DNA of 26,101 bases. It comes from CAYVQE01 sp964633205. GTDB taxonomy: Bacteria > Myxococcota > B64-G9. Numbering within the stretch: position 1 is the stretch's first letter; each line of letters starts with the position of its first letter. The translations under genes were made by a program, and so were the position numbers. Of the stretch, positions 8,048 to 16,373 are shown piece after piece. The notes under the pieces were generated by a model. It saw nothing but the letters and a program-made list of their open reading frames with translations. It had not been told where the DNA came from and did not search any database. The stretch covers positions 1 through 26,101 of the forward strand of contig CAZWFN010000089.1 of assembly GCA_964633205.1 (NCBI GenBank). Direction: 5' to 3'.

Positions 8048-8386
8048 CGTCCGCTCCTCCTTGCCACCCCGCCGTTGGCGGCGGGACGAAGACGCCAAAA
8101 AAGGTGCTGCCAGCGACCGATGACATTGCACGCTGTGTGCCACAGCTTGAGCCTGATCCATTCCCCCAAAAAGATCAAGCACCTCTGTTCTCGGCCGGCA
8201 GGGCGCGGCAGCCCGGATGGCCCACAAACAGCCGCCGATTCTGACATTTCGATCCGATGCGGGCCCCCGGCCAGGGGCCGCCGGCTTGACATGGGGCAAA
8301 AGTTCCATAACTTGCAAGCAAATGCGGTCCCACCGGGGCGCGCCGGGCGAGCCCGGATCGTGCTCGCACTTCACGGAGTGTTCCAG
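8048..8386. other. 339-bp divergent intergenic region
   Basis: This gap separates the cysteine-repeat lipoprotein (-) from the PH-domain gene (+). It is less GC-rich than the coding sequence, with A-runs at 8097-8103 and 8168-8172. It contains the sigma-54-like site at 8127-8142 (-). It also has a possible forward promoter: TTGACA at 8286-8291 followed by TAACTT at 8308-8313. A small palindrome, CTTGCAAG, sits at 8311-8318. No convincing gene is seen in it. Confidence 0.5.
8127..8142 (-). promoter_or_regulatory. sigma-54-type promoter of the cysteine-repeat lipoprotein gene
   Basis: The minus strand reads TGGCACACAGCGTGCA. Against the sigma-54 consensus TGGCAC-N5-TTGCA it has GG and GC at the required 10-base spacing and differs only at the first T of TTGC. 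It lies 80 bases upstream of the start codon. This type of promoter would need an enhancer-binding activator; no activator gene is in the window. Confidence 0.45.
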
Positions 8387-8896
8387 ATGGGAACACAACC
8401 CATTCCAGAGTCGAAGCCGGCCGAGCCGGGTCCGGTCCGCGATCAGCCCCGCACCGGGCCGCTCATGTGGCTGCTGCTGGCCGGGCTGCTGATCCCGCCG
8501 GCGGTGGTCACCTTCATGGGCAACGCGGTCGGCGGCATCGAGCACCAGCGGCTGTGGGTGGTGCTGCTGGGCCTGCCCATTCCCATCGTCCTGCTCAGCC
8601 TGCCGCGGGCCTACAGCCTGGACGCCGACAAGCTGACCGTCCACGGCCTGTTCTACCGGCTGCGCGTTCCGCGCCAGCAGGTGCGCGCGGTGACCGCCAT
8701 CTCGGCGCCGCGGGCGCTGCTGCACCTCGGGTCCACCTTCTGCTCCGACCCCGGCCACGCCCTGCGGATCGAGCGGGCCGGGCACATGGACCTGATCATC
8801 AGTCCCCGCGACCCGGCGCCCTTCCTGGCGCTCGATCCGCGGTCGGCCCAAACCGGGTCCGGGGCGCATCCAGACGACGAGGGGGGTATGACATGA
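8387..8896 (+). CDS. two-TM membrane protein with bacterial PH-like domain
   Basis: Product of 169 residues. A proline-rich cytoplasmic N-terminus is followed by two membrane segments (about 26-44, LMWLLLAGLLIPPAVVTF, and about 56-73, LWVVLLGLPIPIVLLSLP). A soluble domain follows at about 75-155 (YSLDADKLTVHGLFYRLRVP, QVRAVTAI, ALRIERAG, LIISPRDPAPFLALD). The pattern of an exposed strand, a turn, 'h-G-L-F-Y-R-x-x-V-P' and a closing 'SPRDPxxFL' is that of bacterial PH domains found in small membrane proteins. GGAG lies nine bases before the ATG at 8387. Its stop overlaps the start of the next gene (ATGA at 8893-8896), so the two are translationally coupled. The role is unknown. Confidence 0.75.
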   Translation: MGTQPIPESKPAEPGPVRDQPRTGPLMWLLLAGLLIPPAVVTFMGNAVGGIEHQRLWVVLLGLPIPIVLLSLPRAYSLDADKLTVHGLFYRLRVPRQQVRAVTAISAPRALLHLGSTFCSDPGHALRIERAGHMDLIISPRDPAPFLALDPRSAQTGSGAHPDDEGGMT

Positions 8897-9744
8897 ACGT
8901 CCGACCAGCGGTGTTCGCCATGCAGGGCTGGTATCCTTTGGATGCCGAGGAGTGCCGGGCCACCCTGGAGCAGCACCGGCAGTCCTTTCCCGGCCAGCCC
9001 AGCGGCCGCTGCGCCGGGGTGGTGCCGCACGCCGGCTGGGCCTTTTCGGGCCGGCTGGCCGCCTGGACCTTCACCGCCCTGGCCGCGGCCGAGCCCGAGG
9101 TGGTCTTTCTGTTCGGCGGCCACATGCTGCCGGGCCAGCGGCCGGTGTGCATGCCCGAAGGCGCCTGGGGCACGCCGCTGGGCGAGGTGCCGGTCGAGGC
9201 CGAGCTGGCCGCCGCGCTGGTCGAGCGCTTCGGCTGCCGCCGCGAGACGGCCGAGCGCTTCGAGCCGGACAACACCATCGAGCTGCAGCTGCCCATGCTC
9301 AAGTTCACCTGGCCCCGAGCCCGGGTGGTGGCGGTGCAGGTGCCGCCCGAGCCGCAGGCGATGCAGATGGGCGCCTGGGCGGCCGAGCAGGCCGAGCAGC
9401 GCGGCCTGCGGGCGGTGGCCATCGGCTCGACCGACCTGACCCACTACGGCCCGCACTACGGCTTCACGCCCAAGGGCAGCGGCCAAGAGGCCTTGCGCTG
9501 GGCCAAGGAGGAGAACGACACGCCCCTGATCGGGCTGCTCGAGCAGCTGCGCATCGACGAGGCGGTCGAGCACGCCCTGCGCGAGCGCAGCGCCTGCTGC
9601 CCCGGGGCGGCCGGGGCGGCGGCCCATTTCGCCCGCGCCTGCGGCGCCGAGCGCGGCCGGCTGATCGAGCACACCACCAGCCACGACATCGCCCCGCGCG
9701 GCGAGCCGCAGATGTGGGTCGGCTACGCCGGCATCGTCTATTGA
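8893..9744 (+). CDS. Memo family protein (AmmeMemoRadiSam system protein B-like)
   Basis: Product of 283 residues, full length for the Memo family, which shares its fold with class III extradiol dioxygenases. The expected metal-site positions are visible: His46 in VVPHAGWAFSG, His77 in FLFGGHM and the Cys235/Cys236 pair in SACCPGAAGAA. The family signature STDLTHYGPHYGF is at about 179-191. The start overlaps the stop of the PH-domain gene by four bases, with a G-rich site just upstream. In the AmmeMemoRadiSam arrangement Memo is neighbour to an AMMECR1 protein and a radical SAM protein. Neither is in this window, so this copy is an orphan paired with a membrane protein. The reaction it catalyses is unproven for bacterial members. 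Confidence 0.88.
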   Translation: MNVRPAVFAMQGWYPLDAEECRATLEQHRQSFPGQPSGRCAGVVPHAGWAFSGRLAAWTFTALAAAEPEVVFLFGGHMLPGQRPVCMPEGAWGTPLGEVPVEAELAAALVERFGCRRETAERFEPDNTIELQLPMLKFTWPRARVVAVQVPPEPQAMQMGAWAAEQAEQRGLRAVAIGSTDLTHYGPHYGFTPKGSGQEALRWAKEENDTPLIGLLEQLRIDEAVEHALRERSACCPGAAGAAAHFARACGAERGRLIEHTTSHDIAPRGEPQMWVGYAGIVY

Positions 9745-9745
9745 A

Positions 9746-9826
9746 CTACCAACCGCGAGAATCTTCGCGTCCCGCAAAGAACCTCGGTAGTACTGCGCGA
9801 TTTTTTGTTTGCGGCTGATGAGCCGC
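9746..9826. other. structured convergent intergenic region, possible weak terminator
   Basis: Between the convergent Memo and LolA-like genes the sequence CGCGA occurs at 9754-9758 and 9796-9800 with TCGCG at 9765-9769 between them, so two mutually exclusive stems can form. The second is followed at once by T6 (9801-9806). An outer pair, CTACC/GGTAG, encloses the first stem. A separate hairpin, GCGGCTgatgAGCCGC, follows at 9811-9826. Termination of the + strand gene is plausible but the stems are short. Confidence 0.3.
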
Positions 9827-9848
9827 GCTGAGCTGGAGCGCCCGGACT

Positions 9849-10553
9849 CTACTTCTTCAGCTCGAACAAGGCGTCGGGGATGGAGCGGTTGACCTCGACG
9901 TGATCGGCCTGGCACAGCACCTGCCGCTCGCCGTCGGCGCGCACCTCGAAGCGCCCCGGGAACCAGTCGCCGGTGTGGCGCCCGCCCCACTCGGTCCAGC
10001 GGATGTCCATCAGCTGCCGGCCGTGCTCGAACATCAGCCGCAGCGGCAGGTAGCGGCTCTTGTCGATCCAGAACTGCGGCCGGTCGCGCTCCCACTCCTT
10101 GGCCCCCAGCACCACGGCCAGCCGCGAGCCGGCCCGGGTCAGGGTGTCGACCCCGGTGTCGACCTTCAGGCTGCGCAGCAGCCGCAACCAGCGCTCGCCG
10201 CGGGTCTGGCGCTCGACGAAGAACAAAAACTGCAGCAGCACCCAGTCGTCCAGCTGCTGCGCTGCGGCGCCCTCGCGCTGGAGCTGGCAACGGCCGCCGT
10301 TGCAGATCAGCACCGAGCCGGCGGCCCGCTCCCAGCGGATCCGGCGCGGGACCTCCAGGTAGAGCTTGGCCGGCTCCATGTGCTCGGCGTCCGGGCCGCA
10401 GCGCAGCTCGACCACCATGCGCCGCAGGTTCATCTTCTGCCGCTGCTTGGCCATGCGGCTCATCAGCCAGCTGGCGCGCGGGATGTGGGCCAGGGCGGTC
10501 GAGGCCCCGAGCGCGATCAAGATGACGAAGACCAGGCTGCGAGTTCGACGCAT
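9849..10553 (-). CDS. periplasmic LolA-like protein
   Basis: Product of 234 residues. The signal peptide is MRRTRSLVFVILIALGASTALA. The remainder (MVVELRC, AKLYLEVPRRIRWER, VLICNGGRCQLQ, then RLAVVLGAKEWERDRPQFWIDKSRYLPLRLMFE, ending IPDALFEL) has the strand order and wording of the LolA/LppX-like fold, which binds lipid or lipoprotein acyl chains in a half-barrel. In this family a 'fwid..tglP.r' strand and a final 'pd.lFel' are typical. The sequence is divergent from true LolA, so a role in lipoprotein or lipid handling is inferred, not shown. The start at 10553 gives a proper signal peptide; a longer reading from 10613 would bury it. It is downstream of the FHA gene on the same strand, with a possible promoter between or overlapping. 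Confidence 0.65.
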   Translation of the reverse strand: MRRTRSLVFVILIALGASTALAHIPRASWLMSRMAKQRQKMNLRRMVVELRCGPDAEHMEPAKLYLEVPRRIRWERAAGSVLICNGGRCQLQREGAAAQQLDDWVLLQFLFFVERQTRGERWLRLLRSLKVDTGVDTLTRAGSRLAVVLGAKEWERDRPQFWIDKSRYLPLRLMFEHGRQLMDIRWTEWGGRHTGDWFPGRFEVRADGERQVLCQADHVEVNRSIPDALFELKK

Positions 10554-10595
10554 GGCAGGGGCGCCTCGTGCTGATTCGGGGAAAAAGTCCGGCCC

Positions 10596-10624
10596 ATCTG
10601 AGCGCAGCCGCACGGGCTTGTCAA
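10596..10624 (-). promoter_or_regulatory. possible promoter of the LolA-like gene
   Basis: The minus strand reads TTGACA (10619-10624), a 17-base spacer, then TCAGAT (10596-10601), a weak -10. The -35 box lies inside GAGCGCTTGACA, the same 12-mer found upstream of the transglutaminase gene. It sits at the 3' edge of the FHA gene. Confidence 0.35.
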
Positions 10625-10628
10625 GCGC

Positions 10629-11201
10629 TCAGCCCAGCGGCGACGGGGGCGGCTGCGGCCCACCGCCCAGCCTGGCGATCAGGGTATCGCGATCGACGAG
10701 CTCGAACACGTAGCGCCAGAAGGAGATCAGATCGCCGCTGTGCAGCGCGACCGGCTGCTTGGCGGCCAGCCGCTCGCCGTTGACCACGGTGCCGTTGAGC
10801 GAGCCCATGTCCATCACCGCCAGCCGGTCGCCCGGCTCGGGCAGGAAGGCGGCATGGAGCTTGGAGATCTTGGGCGCCCGCAGGATGACGTCGTTGTTGC
10901 GCGCCCGGCCCACGGTGATCTTGGAGCCGAAGGCGTTGCGCTGCGACTTGGTCAGCAGCACCGCCCGCATGCCGGTCAGCGAACGGCCCAGGTCGCCGGG
11001 CTTCGACAGCGAGGCCTCGGAGGTGTTCAGATCGATCCAGTCGTCATCGCTCGGCGGACCGTGCTGCAGTACCAGACAACCGTGGCCGTAGCGGCGCCGG
11101 AAGACCTGTTCGCCGCTGCGCTCGAGCTCGCGCTGCAGCGCCTCGAGCGCGACCGAGTTCAGCCCCTGCTCGTCCAGCACCGGCTGTTCCTTGGCACCCA
11201 C
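10629..11201 (-). CDS. FHA domain protein
   Basis: Product of 190 residues with no signal peptide, so cytoplasmic. Residues 95-170 form a forkhead-associated domain, a phosphothreonine-binding module. The key residues are present: Gly98-Arg99 in ITVGRARNND, Ser113 and His116 in ISKLHAAF, and the loop DMGSLNGTVVNG at 131-142. Residues 1-90 are an unassigned region rich in charged residues (LERSGEQVFRRRYGHG). The C-terminus is Pro/Gly-rich. The start is a GTG at 11201; the ribosome site is poor (AGGGG about 15 bases upstream), so the true start could be slightly downstream. FHA proteins usually read out Ser/Thr kinase signalling; no kinase is in the window. It lies upstream of the LolA-like gene on the same strand and is divergent from the urocanase gene. 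Confidence 0.88.
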   Translation of the reverse strand: MGAKEQPVLDEQGLNSVALEALQRELERSGEQVFRRRYGHGCLVLQHGPPSDDDWIDLNTSEASLSKPGDLGRSLTGMRAVLLTKSQRNAFGSKITVGRARNNDVILRAPKISKLHAAFLPEPGDRLAVMDMGSLNGTVVNGERLAAKQPVALHSGDLISFWRYVFELVDRDTLIARLGGGPQPPPSPLG

Positions 11202-11316
11202 GCCGCCATCGTATCCCCTGGCTTGCAGGAGTCAAGCCGAGCCGGGCGGCTCTTGACAAGGGTCTGGGCCGAGGGTTTGGATGGGTCGTTCCGCTCGTAG
11301 CCCAAGGAGCGATGAG

Positions 11317-13370
<2,054 letters not shown>

Positions 13371-13374
<4 letters not shown>

Positions 13375-13440
13375 GACGCCGGCGCCCGGCACAGCGGACC
13401 GAGCCGGGCGGATGGGACGCATCATGAGACGCCGGCACCC
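13371..13440 (+). repeat. 17-bp direct repeat covering two alternative start codons
   Basis: ATGAGACGCCGGCGCCC at 13371-13387 and ATGAGACGCCGGCACCC at 13424-13440 match at 16 of 17 bases. The first ATG overlaps the urocanase stop (ATGA) and follows AAGGGG, but its frame closes after 18 codons. The second begins the peptidase C26 signal peptide. Confidence 0.8.
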
Positions 13441-14551
13441 CTGCCTGGCGCTCGCGCTGCTGCTGCTGGCCGGCAGCGCCGCGGCCGGCGCCGCCGAGAC
13501 CCCGGCCGGCGGCGAGAAGGCCGCGTCGACCGTGCTGCTGCTGACCAGCCCGCGGCGCGGCGAGCTCGAGAACCTGGCCCGGCTGGTCGAGCGCGGTTGG
13601 CTGAGCGTTGCTGGGCTGCGGGTGATCGGCATCCACCACCGCGACGAGTACACCGACTACGGCGCCGCCCGGCGCTGGCTGGAGCAAGAAGGGCCGGACT
13701 GGATGCGGCTGCGCGAGCTGGACTGCGCCTTGGATCCGGAGCGCGTATTTCAGCGCAACGGCTGCAGCCAGTCCTTCGCCGCCCTGTTCGCCGAGTCGGA
13801 CGGGCTGCTGCTGACCGGCGGGCCCGACATCCCGCCGGCGCTCTACGGCCGGCCCACCCGGCCGGTCAGCTCGATCTCGGATCCACCGCGCCACCGCTTC
13901 GAGATCGCGCTGCTGGTCCAGCTGCTGGTCGGCGACGAGAAAGCCGACCGCGCACCGCTGCTGGCGAAACGGCCGCGCTACCTGGTGCTGGGCATCTGCC
14001 TCGGCATGCAGACGCTCAACGTGGCCCTCGGCGGCACGCTGCACCAGGACATCCCCACCCGGGTCTACGGCCTCGACAGCCTGGAGGCCTACGCCAAGCT
14101 GCCCGCGGCCCGCCGCCACCGTTCGGTGGCCGCCCAGCTCGACCCGGCGTCTGGGGTGGGCTGGGGCCAGCTGCACCCCATCGCGCTGCGCGACCACCGG
14201 CTGGTGCGCGAGCTGGTCGCCGCGCGCCGGCCGGTGACCGTGCTCAGTCTGCACCACCAGGCGCTCGCCGAGCTGGGCGCGGGCCTGGAGGTCTGGGCCA
14301 GCTCGCCGGACGGCAAGGTGATCGAGGGTGTGGCCCACCAGCGCTACCCGCACGTGCTCGGCGTGCAGTTCCACCCGGAAAAGCGCGTGCTCTACGACCC
14401 CGAGCGCACCTACCGCCGCGCCCCCGGCGCCGAGCCGAAAAATTTCGCCGCCGCCCATCTGAGCACCGACCCCCGCGCCCGCCGCTTCCACCACAACTTC
14501 TGGAAGCTGATCTCGGCCCTGCTGGCTCGCTCCGCCGCCGCCGGCGGCTGA
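13424..14551 (+). CDS. exported peptidase C26 (gamma-glutamyl hydrolase / glutamine amidotransferase-like)
   Basis: Product of 375 residues. The signal peptide is MRRRHPCLALALLLLAGSAAAGA. A class I glutamine amidotransferase-like fold follows, of the peptidase C26 group that includes PuuD: GLLLTGGPDIPPALYG, the nucleophile Cys192 in LGICLGMQTLN, then GGTLHQDIP, and His317 and Glu319 in VQFHPEKR. The catalytic triad is therefore intact. PuuD-like enzymes cleave gamma-glutamyl amides; most are cytoplasmic, so an exported copy is unusual. The start is ambiguous: 13424 gives the best signal peptide, an in-frame ATG at 13412 adds four residues, and 13355 overlaps hutU. It begins about 50 bases after hutU on the same strand and is probably in its operon. 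The substrate is unknown. Confidence 0.88.
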   Translation: MRRRHPCLALALLLLAGSAAAGAAETPAGGEKAASTVLLLTSPRRGELENLARLVERGWLSVAGLRVIGIHHRDEYTDYGAARRWLEQEGPDWMRLRELDCALDPERVFQRNGCSQSFAALFAESDGLLLTGGPDIPPALYGRPTRPVSSISDPPRHRFEIALLVQLLVGDEKADRAPLLAKRPRYLVLGICLGMQTLNVALGGTLHQDIPTRVYGLDSLEAYAKLPAARRHRSVAAQLDPASGVGWGQLHPIALRDHRLVRELVAARRPVTVLSLHHQALAELGAGLEVWASSPDGKVIEGVAHQRYPHVLGVQFHPEKRVLYDPERTYRRAPGAEPKNFAAAHLSTDPRARRFHHNFWKLISALLARSAAAGG

Positions 14552-14640
14552 TCGACCGTCGCCGGCGACAGCCTGCCGCACCGGCTGGAGTTCGCAGGAG
14601 CCTCGGCTGCGCAAGCCGAACCGGGCCTCAGAACCTTCGG

Positions 14641-15039
14641 CTATCCATGTAGACGGGTCAGGTATCCCACCTGGTCGAAACCGCGATCGAAGCTCATGAT
14701 GCGCTCGATGCCCCTGCGCTCCATCACCGCCAGGTGGATGGCATCACGCGCCGACAGCCCGGAATGACCGAGGACGAGTTCCTTGGCTCGCTCCGCATCC
14801 GCCATGATGACATCGACCACCTCGTCCACAACCCCCAGCACGGCGTCGAAGGCGGGCTGAATCGCCTCCCGGCGGTCGATGACCACGTAGCGATGCAGGA
14901 TCTCCTGGAGCACTTCCGCATCGGAGACGAGCCGTTCCCCAGCGGCGATGCAGCGTTCCAACATGCGCTGCGCGTCCGCCTTGTGGGGATGCGGTGCGCC
15001 GACCAGGTACATGGGGATGTTCGAATCGATCAGGATCAT
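14641..15039 (-). CDS. vapC: PIN domain ribonuclease toxin (VapC family)
   Basis: Product of 132 residues, normal for VapC. The acidic active-site residues that hold the metal are all present: Asp5 in ILIDSNIPMY, Glu46 in LQEILHRY, Asp99 in LSARDAIHLA and Asp118 in IMSFDRGFD. VapC toxins are Mg-dependent endoribonucleases that cut tRNA or rRNA when not bound by their antitoxin. The start codon overlaps the stop of the antitoxin gene by four bases (ATGA), so the two are translated in tandem and the toxin depends on antitoxin translation. This PIN sequence is only distantly like the second one at 15508-15897. The two modules are probably independent acquisitions. Confidence 0.9.
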   Translation of the reverse strand: MILIDSNIPMYLVGAPHPHKADAQRMLERCIAAGERLVSDAEVLQEILHRYVVIDRREAIQPAFDAVLGVVDEVVDVIMADAERAKELVLGHSGLSARDAIHLAVMERRGIERIMSFDRGFDQVGYLTRLHG

Positions 15040-15308
15040 GTCTCTTCGCTGGCAGCTTCCGGATGCGACAGGTACCCCTGTTCGATTTCAGCCAGCATGC
15101 GGTCGACATCCGGCGCCGGAAAGGCGTGGCGGGCAGCGGCCCGCACCGCGGCCAGCTTGCGGTCGGCGCTGCGCTCGGGTTCCCGGCGGCGCGCCTCGCG
15201 CAGCGCCTGGCGCACCCACTCCGCCACCGTCATGTTGTTGCTGCGGGCCACATCGCGAATCTCGTGCAATTCCCGTTCGGCCAACAAAACCTGAAGCCGC
15301 TTACTCAT
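15036..15308 (-). CDS. vapB: ribbon-helix-helix antitoxin (VapB-like)
   Basis: Product of 90 residues. The N-terminal part (KRLQVLLAERELHEIRDVARSNNMTVAEWVRQALREARR) is a ribbon-helix-helix DNA-binding domain: a short strand followed by two helices. The C-terminal part (DRMLAEIEQGYLSHPE) is the flexible segment that usually wraps the toxin. It should neutralise the adjacent PIN toxin and repress its own promoter. No Shine-Dalgarno site is seen before the ATG at 15308. Instead the -10 box ends only six bases upstream, so the transcript would begin at or next to the ATG. Two inverted repeats overlap the promoter and are the probable operator. Confidence 0.87.
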   Translation of the reverse strand: MSKRLQVLLAERELHEIRDVARSNNMTVAEWVRQALREARRREPERSADRKLAAVRAAARHAFPAPDVDRMLAEIEQGYLSHPEAASEET

Positions 15309-15343
15309 GATATGAGTATAATCGACTCTTTATTATGAGTCAA
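15303..15343 (-). promoter_or_regulatory. vapBC promoter and overlapping operator
   Basis: On the minus strand TTGACT (15338-15343) is separated by exactly 17 bases from TATACT (15315-15320), and the ATG follows after six bases. Two inverted repeats overlap it: ACTCAT/ATGAGT with a 3-base spacer (15303-15317), and GACTC/GAGTC (15324-15328 with 15337-15341). An antitoxin bound there would cover both promoter boxes and the start of transcription. Confidence 0.7.
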
Positions 15344-15354
15344 CCAAGAGAAGA

Positions 15355-15400
15355 CACCTCCGTCCCCTGGTTCTGGTTCTCCAGGTTCTCGGTTCTCCGG
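15355..15400 (+). repeat. GGTTCT-rich short repeat tract, copy 1
   Basis: CACCTCCGTCCCC is followed by several GGTTCT(C/G) units. The same arrangement, CACCTCCGTCCCC then two CGGTTCTCC units, recurs at 16477-16510. The shared pattern suggests a dispersed intergenic element. Confidence 0.5.
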
Positions 15401-15440
15401 GCCTGGTGCTGGGGGGCGAGATCAAAGACGCGGCAGGGCG

Positions 15441-15510
15441 GGTAGGGGGGACGGAGGTCCGTTCTCACGGTAGGGGGGACGCGGTAGGGGGGGACGGAGG
15501 TCCGTTCTCA
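15441..15510 (+). repeat. REP-like direct repeats of 27/28 bp
   Basis: GGTAGGGGGGACGGAGGTCC followed by GTTCTCA occurs at 15441-15467. It recurs at 15483-15510 with one extra G, and a partial copy lies between them. Each copy contains the small palindrome ACGGAggTCCGT. The second copy includes the stop codon of the adjacent PIN toxin gene. Confidence 0.75.
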
Positions 15511-15897
15511 TGGCGTCCCCAAGCGCCCGAGCGCGAGACCGGAAACCCGCTCGAAGTGCTCCCGGTTGCGTGTCAGCAGGACGCAATCTCTTTCCAGGCA
15601 TACGCCGGCGATCAGGTAGTCGGCCATCCCGATTCCCAGCCCCCGCGACTCCAGGTGGCGTCGAACTTCGGCGGCCCGTCTCGCAGCCGCCTCGTCCACG
15701 GGCAGGATGACCAAAGCAGCGAGAAGCTTCTCCACCTTCTTGCGTTCCGATTCGTCCTTGGCCCCGCTGAGAATCTCGAAGCAGTTCACCACGGTAGTCG
15801 CCAGGGCGGCCTTCTTCAACTCGAGGGCAACCCGGTCGACCATCGGTTTGCGACCGCGCAGGCCATCGATGAGCACGTCGGAGTCGGCCACGATCAT
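15508..15897 (-). CDS. vapC: second PIN domain toxin (VapC family)
   Basis: Product of 129 residues. Active-site positions visible: Asp5 in MIVADSDVLID, Glu41 in NCFEILSGAK and Asp93 in GIGMADYLIAG, with Asn111 in LLTRNREHF at the fourth position, as is common in VapC. It should be an RNA-cleaving toxin of the second toxin-antitoxin pair. The ATG at 15897 overlaps the antitoxin stop (ATGA) and has AGGAG nine bases upstream. A GTG at 15903 is in frame but lies too close to that site. The stop codon and last bases lie within the REP-like repeat, so the C-terminus may have been modified by repeat insertion. Confidence 0.9.
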   Translation of the reverse strand: MIVADSDVLIDGLRGRKPMVDRVALELKKAALATTVVNCFEILSGAKDESERKKVEKLLAALVILPVDEAAARRAAEVRRHLESRGLGIGMADYLIAGVCLERDCVLLTRNREHFERVSGLALGRLGTP

Positions 15898-16133
15898 CGC
15901 CACTTGCTCCTGAGGTCGCGTATGGACGCATCGAGCGATTCGGCCTGCTCCTCGTCCAGCGTGCCGAGAACCGACAGCGCCTCCGTCACCTTTGCGTCCC
16001 CTGAGAGGTGTTCTTCCAAGTAGCGCTCGATGGCTTCCTGGACGATCTTGGAAAATCCCTTCAGCCCCCGCCGAGCGGCGATCTCGATCAACTTGGCCCG
16101 CTGATCAGCCGGAATTTCGATTGTTGTTCTCAT
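15894..16133 (-). CDS. vapB: second ribbon-helix-helix antitoxin (VapB-like)
   Basis: Product of 79 residues. MRTTIEIPADQRAKLIEIAA, then GLKGFSKIVQEAIERYLEEH, is a classical strand-helix-helix MetJ/Arc fold. The C-terminal acidic segment (LGTLDEEQAESLDASIRDL) should contact the toxin. The ATG at 16133 is preceded closely by AAGGGG. A longer reading from 16163 begins inside the upstream palindrome and adds MHVHACQTRG, which is unlikely to be structured. The gene overlaps its toxin gene by four bases. Ten bases upstream lies a long perfect palindrome that is the likely autoregulatory operator. Confidence 0.87.
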   Translation of the reverse strand: MRTTIEIPADQRAKLIEIAARRGLKGFSKIVQEAIERYLEEHLSGDAKVTEALSVLGTLDEEQAESLDASIRDLRSKWR

Positions 16134-16142
16134 ACCCCTTGT

Positions 16143-16168
16143 TTGACATGCATGCACATGCATGTCAA
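16143..16168. promoter_or_regulatory. 26-bp perfect palindrome, probable operator of the second vapBC
   Basis: TTGACATGCATG (16143-16154) and its exact complement CATGCATGTCAA (16157-16168) are separated by CA. Each end offers a TTGACA box, one per strand, and the inner part is a run of ATGCATG. The position, ten bases before the antitoxin ATG, fits a ribbon-helix-helix operator. A good -10 box was not found. Confidence 0.7.
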
Positions 16169-16315
16169 TACCCTGCCCTCAAGGGTTTAGAGTCTTGATC
16201 CGTACGTTCTCCGCAGCTTGCGTAGAAGTTGTCGGTGCTCGACAACGGTGCATCAACTCCAACGCGGCCCGACCCTTTTGGTTGCGGCGGAGCCGCGATG
16301 GGAGACGAGGGCGAC

Positions 16316-16343
16316 GGGAGGGACGGACGGGAGGGACGGAGGG
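16316..16343 (+). repeat. G-quadruplex-forming tandem repeat
   Basis: Two 13-base units of GGGAGGGACGGA(C/G) give five GGG runs separated by 1, 6, 1 and 5 bases. This fits the usual intramolecular G-quadruplex rule (four runs of three, loops of seven or fewer). Confidence 0.6.
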
Positions 16344-16373
16344 CAGGTCACTCTCCTGGCGAATACCACTATT

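Noticed and set aside
7145..8386. Plus-strand open frame opposite the cysteine-repeat lipoprotein, running into the PH-domain gene
   Set aside because: The upstream part is antisense and alanine/valine-rich; the real gene starts at 8387 with its own ribosome site.
14603..14619. Terminator between the C26 peptidase and vapC genes
   Set aside because: TCGGCTgcgcaAGCCGA forms a stem, but no T-run follows on either strand.
15355..15510. CRISPR array
   Set aside because: The repeats are G-rich, irregularly spaced and only two or three in number, with no unique spacers of even length and no cas genes.
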